Below are positions 9,959 through 17,415 of a DNA stretch of 64,000 nt, piece after piece. A program made the position numbers and the translations under genes. Below the pieces are notes generated by a model. That model searched no databases. It worked only from the letters and a program-made list of their open reading frames with translations, and was not told where the DNA came from. Source of the DNA: Pseudoalteromonas nigrifaciens (GTDB lineage: Bacteria; Pseudomonadota; Gammaproteobacteria; Enterobacterales; Alteromonadaceae); assembly GCF_002221505.1 (NCBI RefSeq), contig NZ_CP011036.1:1240001-1304000 (forward strand), read 5' to 3'. The stretch's first letter is position 1. Every line of letters begins with the position of its first letter.

Positions 9959-10169
9959 ATTACTAAGGCGCTATTTACCTAAAGTAGTGTTTATGGGGGT
10001 AATAGGTAATTTTACTTTTAAGGCAGGCATTCCTGCACCCGATCATCACAAACGCAGAGCTTAATTAATTAAATATTAGCCACTTAGAATTGCACATAAA
10101 TGTGATCTAATATTGCCGCTAATAACGTAAATAGCTACAGACAATACATTGCCATGTGCGAACTAATTT

Positions 10170-11216
10170 ATGCCAAATAAAAACAGCCACCGTATACCTC
10201 TCGTCAATAATAAAAAATGGCAATACAGTTACGAGCAGCCAATTTCGTTTGCCCCTTTGGTGCAATTAAAGAATAATAATTGGGTTGTTCCACAGCATTT
10301 TTTACGCTACCAACACACACTTGAAAGTGTTAATACAGTGCTTGAAAATATCGACTTTTCGGCGCACTTTAGAGTGGTTGCTGCCCAGCAAAATGAACAG
10401 CTTTACTTACAAGTGGCAGTGCTTAGCCCAGACAACTATTCAAATAATTCAAACTGCGAGAAAAATAGCGCAGCTAACAAAAATCACACTCGCGCAAAAA
10501 AATTATTATTTGGCAGGCGCTGGCTAGTAGAAAAAAACCTACCAACCTCAGAGCTTATTCAAACTGCGTTTTTAGCACTTAAAATAGCACGAGAGCACGA
10601 AGTGCGAGAGCTGCTGCAATTAACGCATAAAGGGGCAACAAGTACGCCATTTAATAACCATCACGACTTGTCATTAATGGCGCAAAACCCTGAGTTGGTA
10701 AGTAATAGCACTGATCAAGCGAGCGCTCAATCGATAGCTAAACGGCTGATATTTGCCGGTATGAGCATAGTAATTAAAAACCATCAAGTAATAACCAGTA
10801 AACAGCACTTATATACGCTTGAGCTTAATTGTAGTGATTGCCAATTAAATGAGTTTAATAATAAAACCATGGCATTTTTAATAACCGATACGTCGGCAAA
10901 TAGCTTTTTACATGGCTTTATTACAGCGCTTGTAGCCATTAGTAACGAGTATGTAAGCGAGCACTTTAAATATAAAAATTTTGCACGCTTTAGCAAACAG
11001 GTAATGGCCGAGCAAATAGGGGAGTTAAGTGTAGCTATACGTTCGCCAGACGCGCTAGGCTTGTGCTCTATGGGCAAGCAGCACGCTAATCAATTAAACT
11101 TTGAAATAGACAGCACCCGAGCACCACAGGGCTGTGGTCAGGTTATTGGTGGTTTTTTAGCTGCCCACGGTATTGAGCAGCCAGAAAACGCCCATTTATA
11201 TGAAAATTATTTATAG
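10170..11216 (+). CDS. Conserved hypothetical protein, 348 aa
   Basis: I do not recognise this protein. It is soluble-looking, with no signal peptide or membrane segment, and rich in Asn and Gln in the first half (an NNSNCEKNSAANKN linker near residue 93). The central part (RRWLVEKNLPTSELIQTAFLALKIAREHEVRELLQL) is probably helical, and the C-terminal end holds RAPQGCGQVIGGFLAAHG. It stands alone: a 309-base gap precedes it, and its stop overlaps by 6 bases the stop of the convergent PspB-like gene. Its codon use looks like that of its neighbours. Confidence 0.75.
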   Translation: MPNKNSHRIPLVNNKKWQYSYEQPISFAPLVQLKNNNWVVPQHFLRYQHTLESVNTVLENIDFSAHFRVVAAQQNEQLYLQVAVLSPDNYSNNSNCEKNSAANKNHTRAKKLLFGRRWLVEKNLPTSELIQTAFLALKIAREHEVRELLQLTHKGATSTPFNNHHDLSLMAQNPELVSNSTDQASAQSIAKRLIFAGMSIVIKNHQVITSKQHLYTLELNCSDCQLNEFNNKTMAFLITDTSANSFLHGFITALVAISNEYVSEHFKYKNFARFSKQVMAEQIGELSVAIRSPDALGLCSMGKQHANQLNFEIDSTRAPQGCGQVIGGFLAAHGIEQPENAHLYENYL

Positions 11217-11453
11217 TTTATTTATTTCTTGTTTTACGTCAAAGCTTGAATCGGTAACTATGGTTTCAAGGGTTTGCACACGCTCTTTTAATGCTTGAAC
11301 TTGCGCATTTACTTCAGCAAGGTGCTTATTAGCATCGCTATTATTATTTTGCATACGGTGTTTAAATTCTAAATGTTTTTTGTACATATCGTATATAACT
11401 CCAGAGCCAACAGATATAAGTACAATTAATACAATCATGGTAGTGCCCGACAT
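11211..11453 (-). CDS. PspB-like small membrane protein
   Basis: An 80-residue protein with one N-terminal membrane helix (about residues 5-21) and then a charged coiled coil, VNAQVQALKERVQTLETIVTD. Helix plus a C-terminal coiled coil with an ERVQTLE-type motif is the layout of PspB, the inner-membrane part of the phage shock response that binds PspC. No pspA or pspC lies nearby, so it is an orphan and the assignment rests on layout and the coiled-coil motif. It is convergent with the preceding gene (6-base overlap). Confidence 0.65.
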   Translation of the reverse strand: MSGTTMIVLIVLISVGSGVIYDMYKKHLEFKHRMQNNNSDANKHLAEVNAQVQALKERVQTLETIVTDSSFDVKQEINKL

Positions 11454-11638
11454 AACCGCTTCCTGTTAATTACTTTGGTTAAAGTATAACCGTAATACAT
11501 TTACGATAAAGCGCCTAATTGTAACTTTATTTTTCTAAATGTTGATTGCCGGTGTGCTGGTAGTTTATACATTGGCTATATTGTGTAATGATTAAGCAAA
11601 GAGTTTGCCCCTTTTATTAACTAATTAAGTGAGCTGCT

Positions 11639-12088
11639 ATGTTAAATAATAAAATTCCTCCACTTGTTGTTGTGCTTTTTTTTGCATTAATAATGGCCTT
11701 AATTGCACATTATAGTGTGATTGATTTTAGTGCCTTTATTTTATATTTAACGGTGAGTTTAGTAACTATAGGCTGCGTATTTTGTATTGCCGGATTGGTT
11801 AGTTTTCGTTTGGCTAACACCACAGTAAACCCAAGTAAACCAGAGCAAGCGACAAGTTTAGTTACCAGTGGCGTTTATAGGTTTTCTCGTAACCCTATGT
11901 ATGTGGGTTTTGTATTTATACTACTAGGGTGGGGTATTTGGTTAAGCTCGTTATGGGCACTTTTGTGTGTGGCGGGTTTTATTGCCTACTTAACACTGTT
12001 TCAAATTATTCCTGAAGAGCGGGCGCTTACTCAGCTCTTTGGTGAGGATTACATCCAATACAAAAACAAAGTAAAACGCTGGCTATAA
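11639..12088 (+). CDS. Isoprenylcysteine carboxyl methyltransferase (ICMT)-family membrane protein
   Basis: A 149-residue membrane protein with three or four hydrophobic segments and the ICMT/phospholipid methyltransferase signature: GVYRFSRNPMYVGF near residue 78 and, after the last helices, EERALTQLFGEDYIQYKNKVKRWL at the C-terminus. These parts bind SAM at the membrane surface. Bacterial members methylate diverse or unknown lipids; the substrate here is unknown. It is a single gene followed by a terminator. Confidence 0.85.
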   Translation: MLNNKIPPLVVVLFFALIMALIAHYSVIDFSAFILYLTVSLVTIGCVFCIAGLVSFRLANTTVNPSKPEQATSLVTSGVYRFSRNPMYVGFVFILLGWGIWLSSLWALLCVAGFIAYLTLFQIIPEERALTQLFGEDYIQYKNKVKRWL

Positions 12089-12100
12089 ACAAGCACCCAT

Positions 12101-12125
12101 AAAAAAGGCTATCGATGATAGCCTT
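12101..12125 (-). terminator. Terminator between convergent genes (queC side)
   Basis: AAGGCTATC (12105-12113), loop GAT, GATAGCCTT (12117-12125). On the minus strand the stem is followed by six T, so it mainly ends queC; plus-strand function is weaker. Confidence 0.75.
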
Positions 12126-12135
12126 AATAAATTGT

Positions 12136-12792
12136 TTATTCGTATTCTAGCGGGTCGGTTAAGTTATTGACCTCAAATGCTTCTAAGCGCTCTTGGCATG
12201 CTCCACATTTACCACAGGCTTTTTCACGGCCGTTATAACAGGTCCATGTTTGGCTGTAATCTAAGCCCATTGCAATACCATCGGTTAAAATATCAATTTT
12301 TGTATTGTTTAAATACGGGCTAAAAATTTCTACGGCATCGTAGTTGGCAATGCGGCACACATCATCCATTTTTTGCACAAATTCAGGACGACAATCAGGG
12401 TAAATCGCATGATCCCCAGAGTGGGCACCATAATAAACCTGGCTCGCTTTAAGCGACACTGCATAACCTACCGCTAAAGACAGTAAAATCATATTACGGT
12501 TTGGCACTATTGTGCTTTTCATGCTGTCTTCTTCGTAATGGCCTTCTGGCACGTCAATATCATCAGTTAAAGATGAGCCGCCAATAATTTGATTAATAGC
12601 CGAAATATCAACAATTTTGTGTGGCACATTTAATTGCTTACATACCTGGGCTGCCACCTTAAGTTCTTTTACATGACGCTGACCATAGTCAAACGATAAG
12701 GCATAAACATCATGTCCTTGTTGCAGGGCCTTATTTAATACGGTAAATGAATCCATACCGCCGGAATAAATAACTACTACTTTTTGCGTCAT
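12136..12792 (-). CDS. queC: 7-cyano-7-deazaguanine synthase QueC
   Basis: Makes preQ0 from 7-carboxy-7-deazaguanine, ATP and ammonia in the queuosine tRNA-modification pathway. The PP-loop SGGMDSFT is at residues 9-16, followed by FDYGQRH near 34-40 and [12 protein letters not shown] near 97. The C-terminal zinc site has [15 protein letters not shown] (four Cys). The 218-residue length is normal. It is divergent from queE across 134 bases, so the two genes probably share a regulatory region. queD and queF are not in the window. Confidence 0.96.
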   Translation of the reverse strand: MTQKVVVIYSGGMDSFTVLNKALQQGHDVYALSFDYGQRHVKELKVAAQVCKQLNVPHKIVDISAINQIIGGSSLTDDIDVPEGHYEEDSMKSTIVPNRNMILLSLAVGYAVSLKASQVYYGAHSGDHAIYPDCRPEFVQKMDDVCRIANYDAVEIFSPYLNNTKIDILTDGIAMGLDYSQTWTCYNGREKACGKCGACQERLEAFEVNNLTDPLEYE

Positions 12793-12926
12793 ATCTGGTT
12801 TTGCTCTTTAGTTTTAATAGAGGTTTATATCAGGGCACGATATACTACATGCCCACGGCATAAATAACAATTTTTGCGCTGCGCTATTTAGTCCTTAATG
12901 GTAGCAATTTTGCTGCTTGATCGTAA

Positions 12927-13604
12927 GTGAGTTCTCTTTTGTACAAAATAAATGAAGTGTTTGAAACCATCCAAGGTGAAGCTAGTTATACTGGTACACC
13001 GTCTATATTTTTGCGTTTGCAAGGTTGCCCAGTAGGGTGCTCTTGGTGCGATACAAAACAAACATGGGATGTTGATAATGTGTACAAAGTGTCGCTTGAC
13101 GAAACAGTAGAAAAAAAAGCCGATTCAGATCATTGGGCACAAGCCAGCGCAGCAAACATATTAGCGTTATTTCAATCACGTGGTTATACCGCAAAGCATG
13201 TGGTGATCACAGGTGGCGAGCCTTGCATGTACGACTTAAACCCAGTGTGTAATTTATTGCACGAAAACGGCTTCAGTACGCAAATAGAAACCAGCGGCAC
13301 CTTTGAAATACTTGCCCCAGCGCAAACTTGGGTTACTGTATCGCCAAAAATTAATATGCGCGGCGGTTTTGAGGTACTTACAACCGCCATGCAGCGCGCC
13401 AACGAAATTAAACACCCCGTTGCCATGCAAAAGCATGTAGAGGAGCTAGAAGAGCTGTTTGTTAAAACGGGTGTTAACCCTAAATTGGTTTATTTACAGC
13501 CTATTAGCCAAAAAGAGTCAGCAACTAAACTGGCTATTAAAACCTGTATTGCTAAAAACTGGCGCTTATCAATTCAAGTGCATAAGTATTTAGGGATTAA
13601 CTAA
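12927..13604 (+). CDS. queE: 7-carboxy-7-deazaguanine synthase QueE (radical SAM)
   Basis: Radical SAM enzyme that forms 7-carboxy-7-deazaguanine, the substrate of QueC. The cluster motif CPVGCSWC (Cys-x3-Cys-x2-Cys) is near residues 34-41, preceded by the substrate loop FETIQGEASYTG; the SAM-binding VVITGGEPCMYD is near 93. It has 225 residues, starting with GTG after a TAAG-type ribosome site. It is transcribed away from queC. Confidence 0.96.
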   Translation: MSSLLYKINEVFETIQGEASYTGTPSIFLRLQGCPVGCSWCDTKQTWDVDNVYKVSLDETVEKKADSDHWAQASAANILALFQSRGYTAKHVVITGGEPCMYDLNPVCNLLHENGFSTQIETSGTFEILAPAQTWVTVSPKINMRGGFEVLTTAMQRANEIKHPVAMQKHVEELEELFVKTGVNPKLVYLQPISQKESATKLAIKTCIAKNWRLSIQVHKYLGIN

Positions 13605-13667
13605 TAATTAAGCCGGGTTTTAAGTGATTAGCTTTGAGCTAATACCAGCTCGGCGTTAATTTATATT

Positions 13668-13701
13668 ACGTAGGTCGGATAAGCGAAGCGCCATCCGACA
13701 C
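13668..13701. repeat. REP-like hairpin, type A copy 1
   Basis: A 34-base unit beginning ACGTAGGTCGGATAAGCG and ending CGCCATCCGACAC. GTCGGAT and ATCCGAC form the stem. The GTAG tetranucleotide at its foot is typical of REP sequences. An identical copy is at 14625-14658. Confidence 0.8.
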
Positions 13702-13798
13702 CCTTAATTACATCTACCCTAAAGCTTACTTCGCTAATACTAATAACTAGTTTACTATGCGCCACCCAAATTACTTACCCTTTAATAACTAGGCCAAT

Positions 13799-14542
13799 AT
13801 GTCCGCAAATGCTTTATACACAGATCTCTCTGGTTACTATGACTTAATGTGCGCTGATATAGATTATCAAGCTCAAAGCCATTTTATTAAACGGTTACAC
13901 CAAATTTTTGGTAATGGCGCAAATACACACCTAGATTTAGCGTGTGGCACAGGCCCGCATGTACGGCATTTTATTAATTTTGGCTATACAAGCAGTGGCC
14001 TCGACATTAATCAACCTATGCTAGATAGAGCCGCTATTCGCTGCCCAGAAGCACAATTTACATTGCAAAATATGAGCGAGTTTACCGTAGCGCAGCAGCA
14101 AAATTTAATTACCTGTTTTTTGTATTCAATTCACTACTGTGATGGCATTGAAAAATTAAAAGCATGTATCATCAGCGTACATAACGCACTAAAAGCCGGT
14201 GGCATGTTGTGTTTTAACGCAGTTGATAAAAATACTATAAATAACGATTCATTTGTAAAACATACAGCAACTAGTGAAAATAGTTTATTTACCTTCAGCT
14301 CTGGCTGGCATTACAGTGGCACGGGCGAAAAACAGTCGCTAAAACTGCGTATTGAAAAAACCACAAGCGATGAAACATTCATCTGGAATGATGAACACCC
14401 CATGGTGGCGCTTAGCTTCACCGAGCTAAAAGCAGTTTTGCAGCCTTATTTCGAAATCCATATATTTGAGCATAACTATGAGCAAATAACCCCGTGGAAT
14501 GGTAATTCGGGCAATGCTATTTTTGCTTGCGTAAAAATTTAA
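13799..14542 (+). CDS. Class I SAM-dependent methyltransferase
   Basis: A 247-residue soluble methyltransferase. The SAM site HLDLACGTGPHVRHF is near residue 43, GLDINQPMLDRA follows, and the acidic loop is near 63. The start LYTDLSGYYDLMCADIDYQAQ is typical of small-molecule methyltransferases of the methyltransf_25 type. The substrate is unknown. The gene stands alone between REP-like repeats (13668-13701 before, 14551-14658 after). Confidence 0.85.
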   Translation: MSANALYTDLSGYYDLMCADIDYQAQSHFIKRLHQIFGNGANTHLDLACGTGPHVRHFINFGYTSSGLDINQPMLDRAAIRCPEAQFTLQNMSEFTVAQQQNLITCFLYSIHYCDGIEKLKACIISVHNALKAGGMLCFNAVDKNTINNDSFVKHTATSENSLFTFSSGWHYSGTGEKQSLKLRIEKTTSDETFIWNDEHPMVALSFTELKAVLQPYFEIHIFEHNYEQITPWNGNSGNAIFACVKI

Positions 14543-14550
14543 GACAAACG

Positions 14551-14584
14551 ACGTAGGTTGGGTAGAGCGTAGCGAAACCCAACG
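14551..14584. repeat. REP-like hairpin, type B
   Basis: A 34-base unit starting ACGTAGGTTGGGTAGAGCG and ending GCGAAACCCAACG, with stem TTGGGT/ACCCAA. It shares the ACGTAGGT foot and AGCG loop region with the type A copies but has a different stem, so it is a diverged subfamily. Confidence 0.75.
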
Positions 14585-14624
14585 AATACCCACCCCCTAA
14601 TAAACCCGCATTATATATTTGAAA

Positions 14625-14658
14625 ACGTAGGTCGGATAAGCGAAGCGCCATCCGACAC
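14625..14658. repeat. REP-like hairpin, type A copy 2
   Basis: Identical over 34 bases to 13668-13701. Same orientation; the pair flanks the methyltransferase gene. Confidence 0.8.
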
Positions 14659-14734
14659 AGCAAAATATCTTGCCAATTATTATCAGCATTTAGCGTTGTC
14701 GTACGATTGGAGATCATTCGTTAATTAATCGTGA

Positions 14735-14758
14735 TGTCTGAAGTCAAGATTTGACCCC
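14735..14758 (+). repeat. 24-bp inverted repeat, left copy
   Basis: TGTCTGAAGTCAAG followed by ATTTGACCCC. A perfect reverse complement lies at 15860-15883. The copies bound a 1,149-base segment carrying a flavodoxin-like gene and a DUF2789 gene. A 14-base tandem repeat (GACCCCCTTGTCTC, two units at 14753-14780) overlaps its inner edge. Confidence 0.85.
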
Positions 14759-14860
14759 CTTGTCTCGACCCCCTTGTCTCTTTGTCTCTACAGGCGGCAT
14801 TTTTTCACACGGCCCTTGCCGAGCAGTGGCAATTTGCGCCGGTATTTTATCTAATGACAT
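14746..14860 (-). pseudogene. Truncated gene remnant, N-terminus of a possible DUF1285 protein
   Basis: On the minus strand an ATG at 14858-14860 opens a 38-codon frame whose first 25 residues (MSLDKIPAQIATARQGPCEK, then MPPVE) look like a genuine protein start. They resemble the N-termini of DUF1285 proteins, which usually continue into a KWxPxFCGDID motif. Right after PVE the frame enters the tandem and inverted repeat and stops. I infer that the gene lost its 3' part when the repeat arrived or rearranged. The family call is from memory. Confidence 0.5.
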
Positions 14861-14969
14861 AGTATTAACTTATCAATGGCTTTATCTTATAGTATAAAAA
14901 TTCTACTCTATCGGCAGTAACATAGCTGGCGAAAAACAGTTGCCGCTAAAACACAAAAGCAGGAAAACT

Positions 14970-15431
14970 ATGAAAACACTGTTAATTGTTGCCCATGCGC
15001 CCTCTAAAAATACCCAGTTAATGGTTAATGCTGTTTTGACAGGGGCACAGCATCCAGAAATTGAGCAAGTACAAGCCCGCTGGGTATCACCATTAAACGC
15101 CACACCTGAAGATGTATTAGCTTGCGATGCGATAATTATGGGCACGACGGAAAACCTCGGTTATATGAGTGGCGCATTGAAAGATTTTTTTGACCGTTGT
15201 TATTACCCTTGCCTAGATGTAAAACAGGGTTTGCCTTGTGCATTATTTGTTCGTGCTGGTAACGATGGTACTGGTACTTGCCGAGCAGTTGAATCAATTT
15301 GTAGTGGCTTGCGTTGGCACTGGGCTCATCCACCATTAGTGTGTCGTGGCGACTGGCAACCAGCGTTTCTTGAGCAATGCGAAGCGTTAGGTATGACCAT
15401 AGCAGCTGGGCTTGATGTGGGGATTTATTAA
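14970..15431 (+). CDS. Flavodoxin-like / NADPH-dependent FMN reductase-like protein
   Basis: A 153-residue flavodoxin-fold protein. LLIVAHAPSKNTQLM gives the N-terminal phosphate loop region, IIMGTTENLGYMSGALKDFFDR (near 58-79) matches the second FMN loop of the family, and LFVRAGNDGTGTCRAVESI the third. It probably binds FMN and reduces quinones or other acceptors; the partner is unknown. I use ATG 14970 with AGGAAA upstream, not the TTG at 14940. It lies inside the segment bounded by 24-bp inverted repeats. Confidence 0.8.
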   Translation: MKTLLIVAHAPSKNTQLMVNAVLTGAQHPEIEQVQARWVSPLNATPEDVLACDAIIMGTTENLGYMSGALKDFFDRCYYPCLDVKQGLPCALFVRAGNDGTGTCRAVESICSGLRWHWAHPPLVCRGDWQPAFLEQCEALGMTIAAGLDVGIY

Positions 15432-15534
15432 CGAACCAAAACACAGGGTAAGCCGCGTGCTCTACCCAGGCTGAGTATACTTACCCGGGCCAATATGCTA
15501 AGGTTTAAATTAAAATAATTGTAGGAGAAACAAA

Positions 15535-15777
15535 ATGTTAGCAGAATCAGAATATACGATGAATAACTTGTTTGCGCAATTAGGATTAGACAGTTCGGAT
15601 GACGCCATTAATGAGTTTATCGAAAAAAATCAATTAGCAGCAGGCGAATCATTAAAAGAATCTAAGATTTGGAATGATAGCCAACGCACGTTTCTCCAAG
15701 AGGAATGGGATAAAAACAGCATGTGGACTCAAGTCATCGATGATTTAAATTTACTTTTGTCAAACGTCGCTGAGTAA
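15535..15777 (+). CDS. DUF2789 family protein
   Basis: An 80-residue soluble protein matching DUF2789: MNNLFAQLGLDSSDDAINEF at the start, an NDSQRTFLQEEWDKNSMW middle and VIDDLNLLLS at the end. Function unknown. A strong ribosome site (TAGGAGA) supports ATG 15535, although the family start usually corresponds to the Met at codon 9. It lies inside the inverted-repeat-bounded segment with the flavodoxin-like gene. Confidence 0.8.
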   Translation: MLAESEYTMNNLFAQLGLDSSDDAINEFIEKNQLAAGESLKESKIWNDSQRTFLQEEWDKNSMWTQVIDDLNLLLSNVAE

Positions 15778-15859
15778 ATAAATTTGCAGTAATTATCAGA
15801 TAATAGATATGTCGATCTTAGGCGTAGCGAATGTAGAACAAAAACCATAGAAAGCCGTA

Positions 15860-15883
15860 GGGGTCAAATCTTGACTTCAGACA
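15860..15883 (-). repeat. 24-bp inverted repeat, right copy
   Basis: GGGGTCAAATCTTGAC followed by TTCAGACA: the perfect reverse complement of 14735-14758. No transposase gene lies between the copies. Confidence 0.85.
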
Positions 15884-15956
15884 TTATCATCATTGAGCGT
15901 TTGATAGTCACTGTGAGTTTACCTTTAGATGAAAAGTATAATTTAATCAACACCCA

Positions 15957-15992
15957 CAAAAAAGCGTTGCCCTTGAGCAACGCTTTTTTAAG
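15957..15992. terminator. Bidirectional terminator
   Basis: AAAAGCGTTGC and GCAACGCTTTT form the stem around a short loop, with A and T runs on both sides. It separates the DUF2789 gene from the convergent bcp gene. Confidence 0.85.
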
Positions 15993-16031
15993 TCTAATTT
16001 CTAACAGCGAGTAACTTACTCTGCCGCTAAC

Positions 16032-16511
16032 TTATTCTGCTGCGAGATAATCCAACACTACCTGATGGTGATCTTTGGTTTTAAACTTATCGAACAGGTG
16101 TTTAATTTTGCCGTCTTGACCGATTAAAAATGTCAGGCGGTGTATGCCGTCGTATTCTTTGCCCATAAATTTTTTGTAGCCCCAAATTCCAAATGCATCT
16201 GCAATGGCGTGATCTTCATCTGAGAGTAAATCGAAGTTAAGTTCTTTTTTAGTTTCGAAATTTTTAAGGCGTTTAATTGGATCTGGGCTTATGCCTACTA
16301 CGCGGGTGTTAAATTTTGCCAGTTCTGCTTGCTGGTCGCGTAGGTTTTCGGCTTGTACGGTACAGCCTGGTGTTGACGCTCTAGGGTAAAAATAAACCAG
16401 TACTTGTTGCTGTTTTAACAACTCGCTTAAGGTGATTGTTTCGTCGTTTTGGTTTTGTAAGCTAAAAGCGGGGGCGTTGTCGCCGGCTTGTAATGGGCTG
16501 ATTTTGTTCAT
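16032..16511 (-). CDS. bcp: Thioredoxin-dependent thiol peroxidase Bcp
   Basis: Atypical peroxiredoxin that reduces H2O2 and lipid peroxides in the cytoplasm. The motif PRASTPGCTVQAENLRD carries the peroxidatic Cys near residue 50. E. coli Bcp has a second, resolving Cys five residues later; here that position is Asn or Glu (QAENL), so this protein is of the one-Cys type. The 159-residue length is normal. It follows gcvR by 14 bases on the same strand, the conserved gcvR-bcp order of gammaproteobacteria. Confidence 0.95.
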   Translation of the reverse strand: MNKISPLQAGDNAPAFSLQNQNDETITLSELLKQQQVLVYFYPRASTPGCTVQAENLRDQQAELAKFNTRVVGISPDPIKRLKNFETKKELNFDLLSDEDHAIADAFGIWGYKKFMGKEYDGIHRLTFLIGQDGKIKHLFDKFKTKDHHQVVLDYLAAE

Positions 16512-16525
16512 GCTTGCTCCTTAAT

Positions 16526-17062
16526 TTAACGAATACGTCTAAATATATAGTCTACGTTGAGAAGGTGAGAAAGTTTTTCAAAACTAATTTTAAATTGGTC
16601 TACATCTACTTCAACAGGAATATTAAACTCTAGTTCACAGCGCATTCTCATTACTGCTTCTTCGTCATCATAAGTGTCTGACTTTAGTGAGCAAATAATA
16701 ATATTGTTGTCTGCAAAAAAGCGCGTAACTTTACTCAAAGTGCCGGGTGTGTCGGTGCCTGTGTACTCTAATGTGTAACCGGCGCGAAACGCTCCTTGGT
16801 TATGACTTGCTGTGCGCTTCATCATAGTGAGCAAACCCAGTTCCATCGCTTTGGTAGGCAGGGTGTGTTCTATGCGGCTAATAGCCGACATGTCACCGCT
16901 AAGTAGCATGATAAATGTAAATTCGTTACCTAAAATAGCAATGCGGCTATCTATTATATTACAGTGGCAATCGCTTACTAGCTGAGTTAACTCACTAACT
17001 ATGCCAGACCTGTCTTCGCCAATAGCTGTTAAAACAATTTGATGATTTGAGTGTGCAGTCAT
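16526..17062 (-). CDS. gcvR: Glycine cleavage system transcriptional repressor GcvR
   Basis: A 178-residue protein of two ACT domains: VLTAIGEDRSGIVSELTQLVSDCHCNIIDSR at the N-terminus and LEYTGTDTPGTLSKVTRFFADNNIIICSL in the second half. GcvR binds GcvA and blocks activation of the glycine cleavage operon when glycine is low. The order gcvR-bcp matches E. coli. The dapA gene that commonly lies between gcvR and bamC is missing here. Confidence 0.93.
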   Translation of the reverse strand: MTAHSNHQIVLTAIGEDRSGIVSELTQLVSDCHCNIIDSRIAILGNEFTFIMLLSGDMSAISRIEHTLPTKAMELGLLTMMKRTASHNQGAFRAGYTLEYTGTDTPGTLSKVTRFFADNNIIICSLKSDTYDDEEAVMRMRCELEFNIPVEVDVDQFKISFEKLSHLLNVDYIFRRIR

Positions 17063-17415
17063 GGGTTTAAATACCTAAGTTACTTGAATTACAACAGCGC
17101 AGTTGGCAACACAAAAAGTAAACACATAAAGTTGCGTGGCGGCGAAGTTTAACACAAAAACGTGTTTAAACTACACAGGCTGCTAATTTAGCAGTTTAAA
17201 AGTACAGTGTTTCTTGTTTTTACAAGCATGGGAAAGTACCATAGCCCAAATGTGTCTATTTGTTGCTTACTTTTGTTAACAGAGGTGAGTATTAAGCAAC
17301 CAGGCAACCAAATTATAACTGTAAAGTTAATATTGATTTTACACTGAACCAAATCGGCATTACCCACTCATATACTTGTTAAAACAATTAAAGGGTATGC
17401 TAAGGAGAAATATCT
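17063..17415. promoter_or_regulatory. Divergent intergenic region gcvR/bamC
   Basis: 353 bases that must carry promoters in both directions. I see AT-rich runs and TAAGGAG just before bamC, but no clear operator, riboswitch or gene remnant. Confidence 0.5.

Noticed and set aside
12793..12926. preQ1 riboswitch between queC and queE
   Set aside because: Only 134 bases shared by two divergent promoters, and no preQ1 aptamer pattern was visible.
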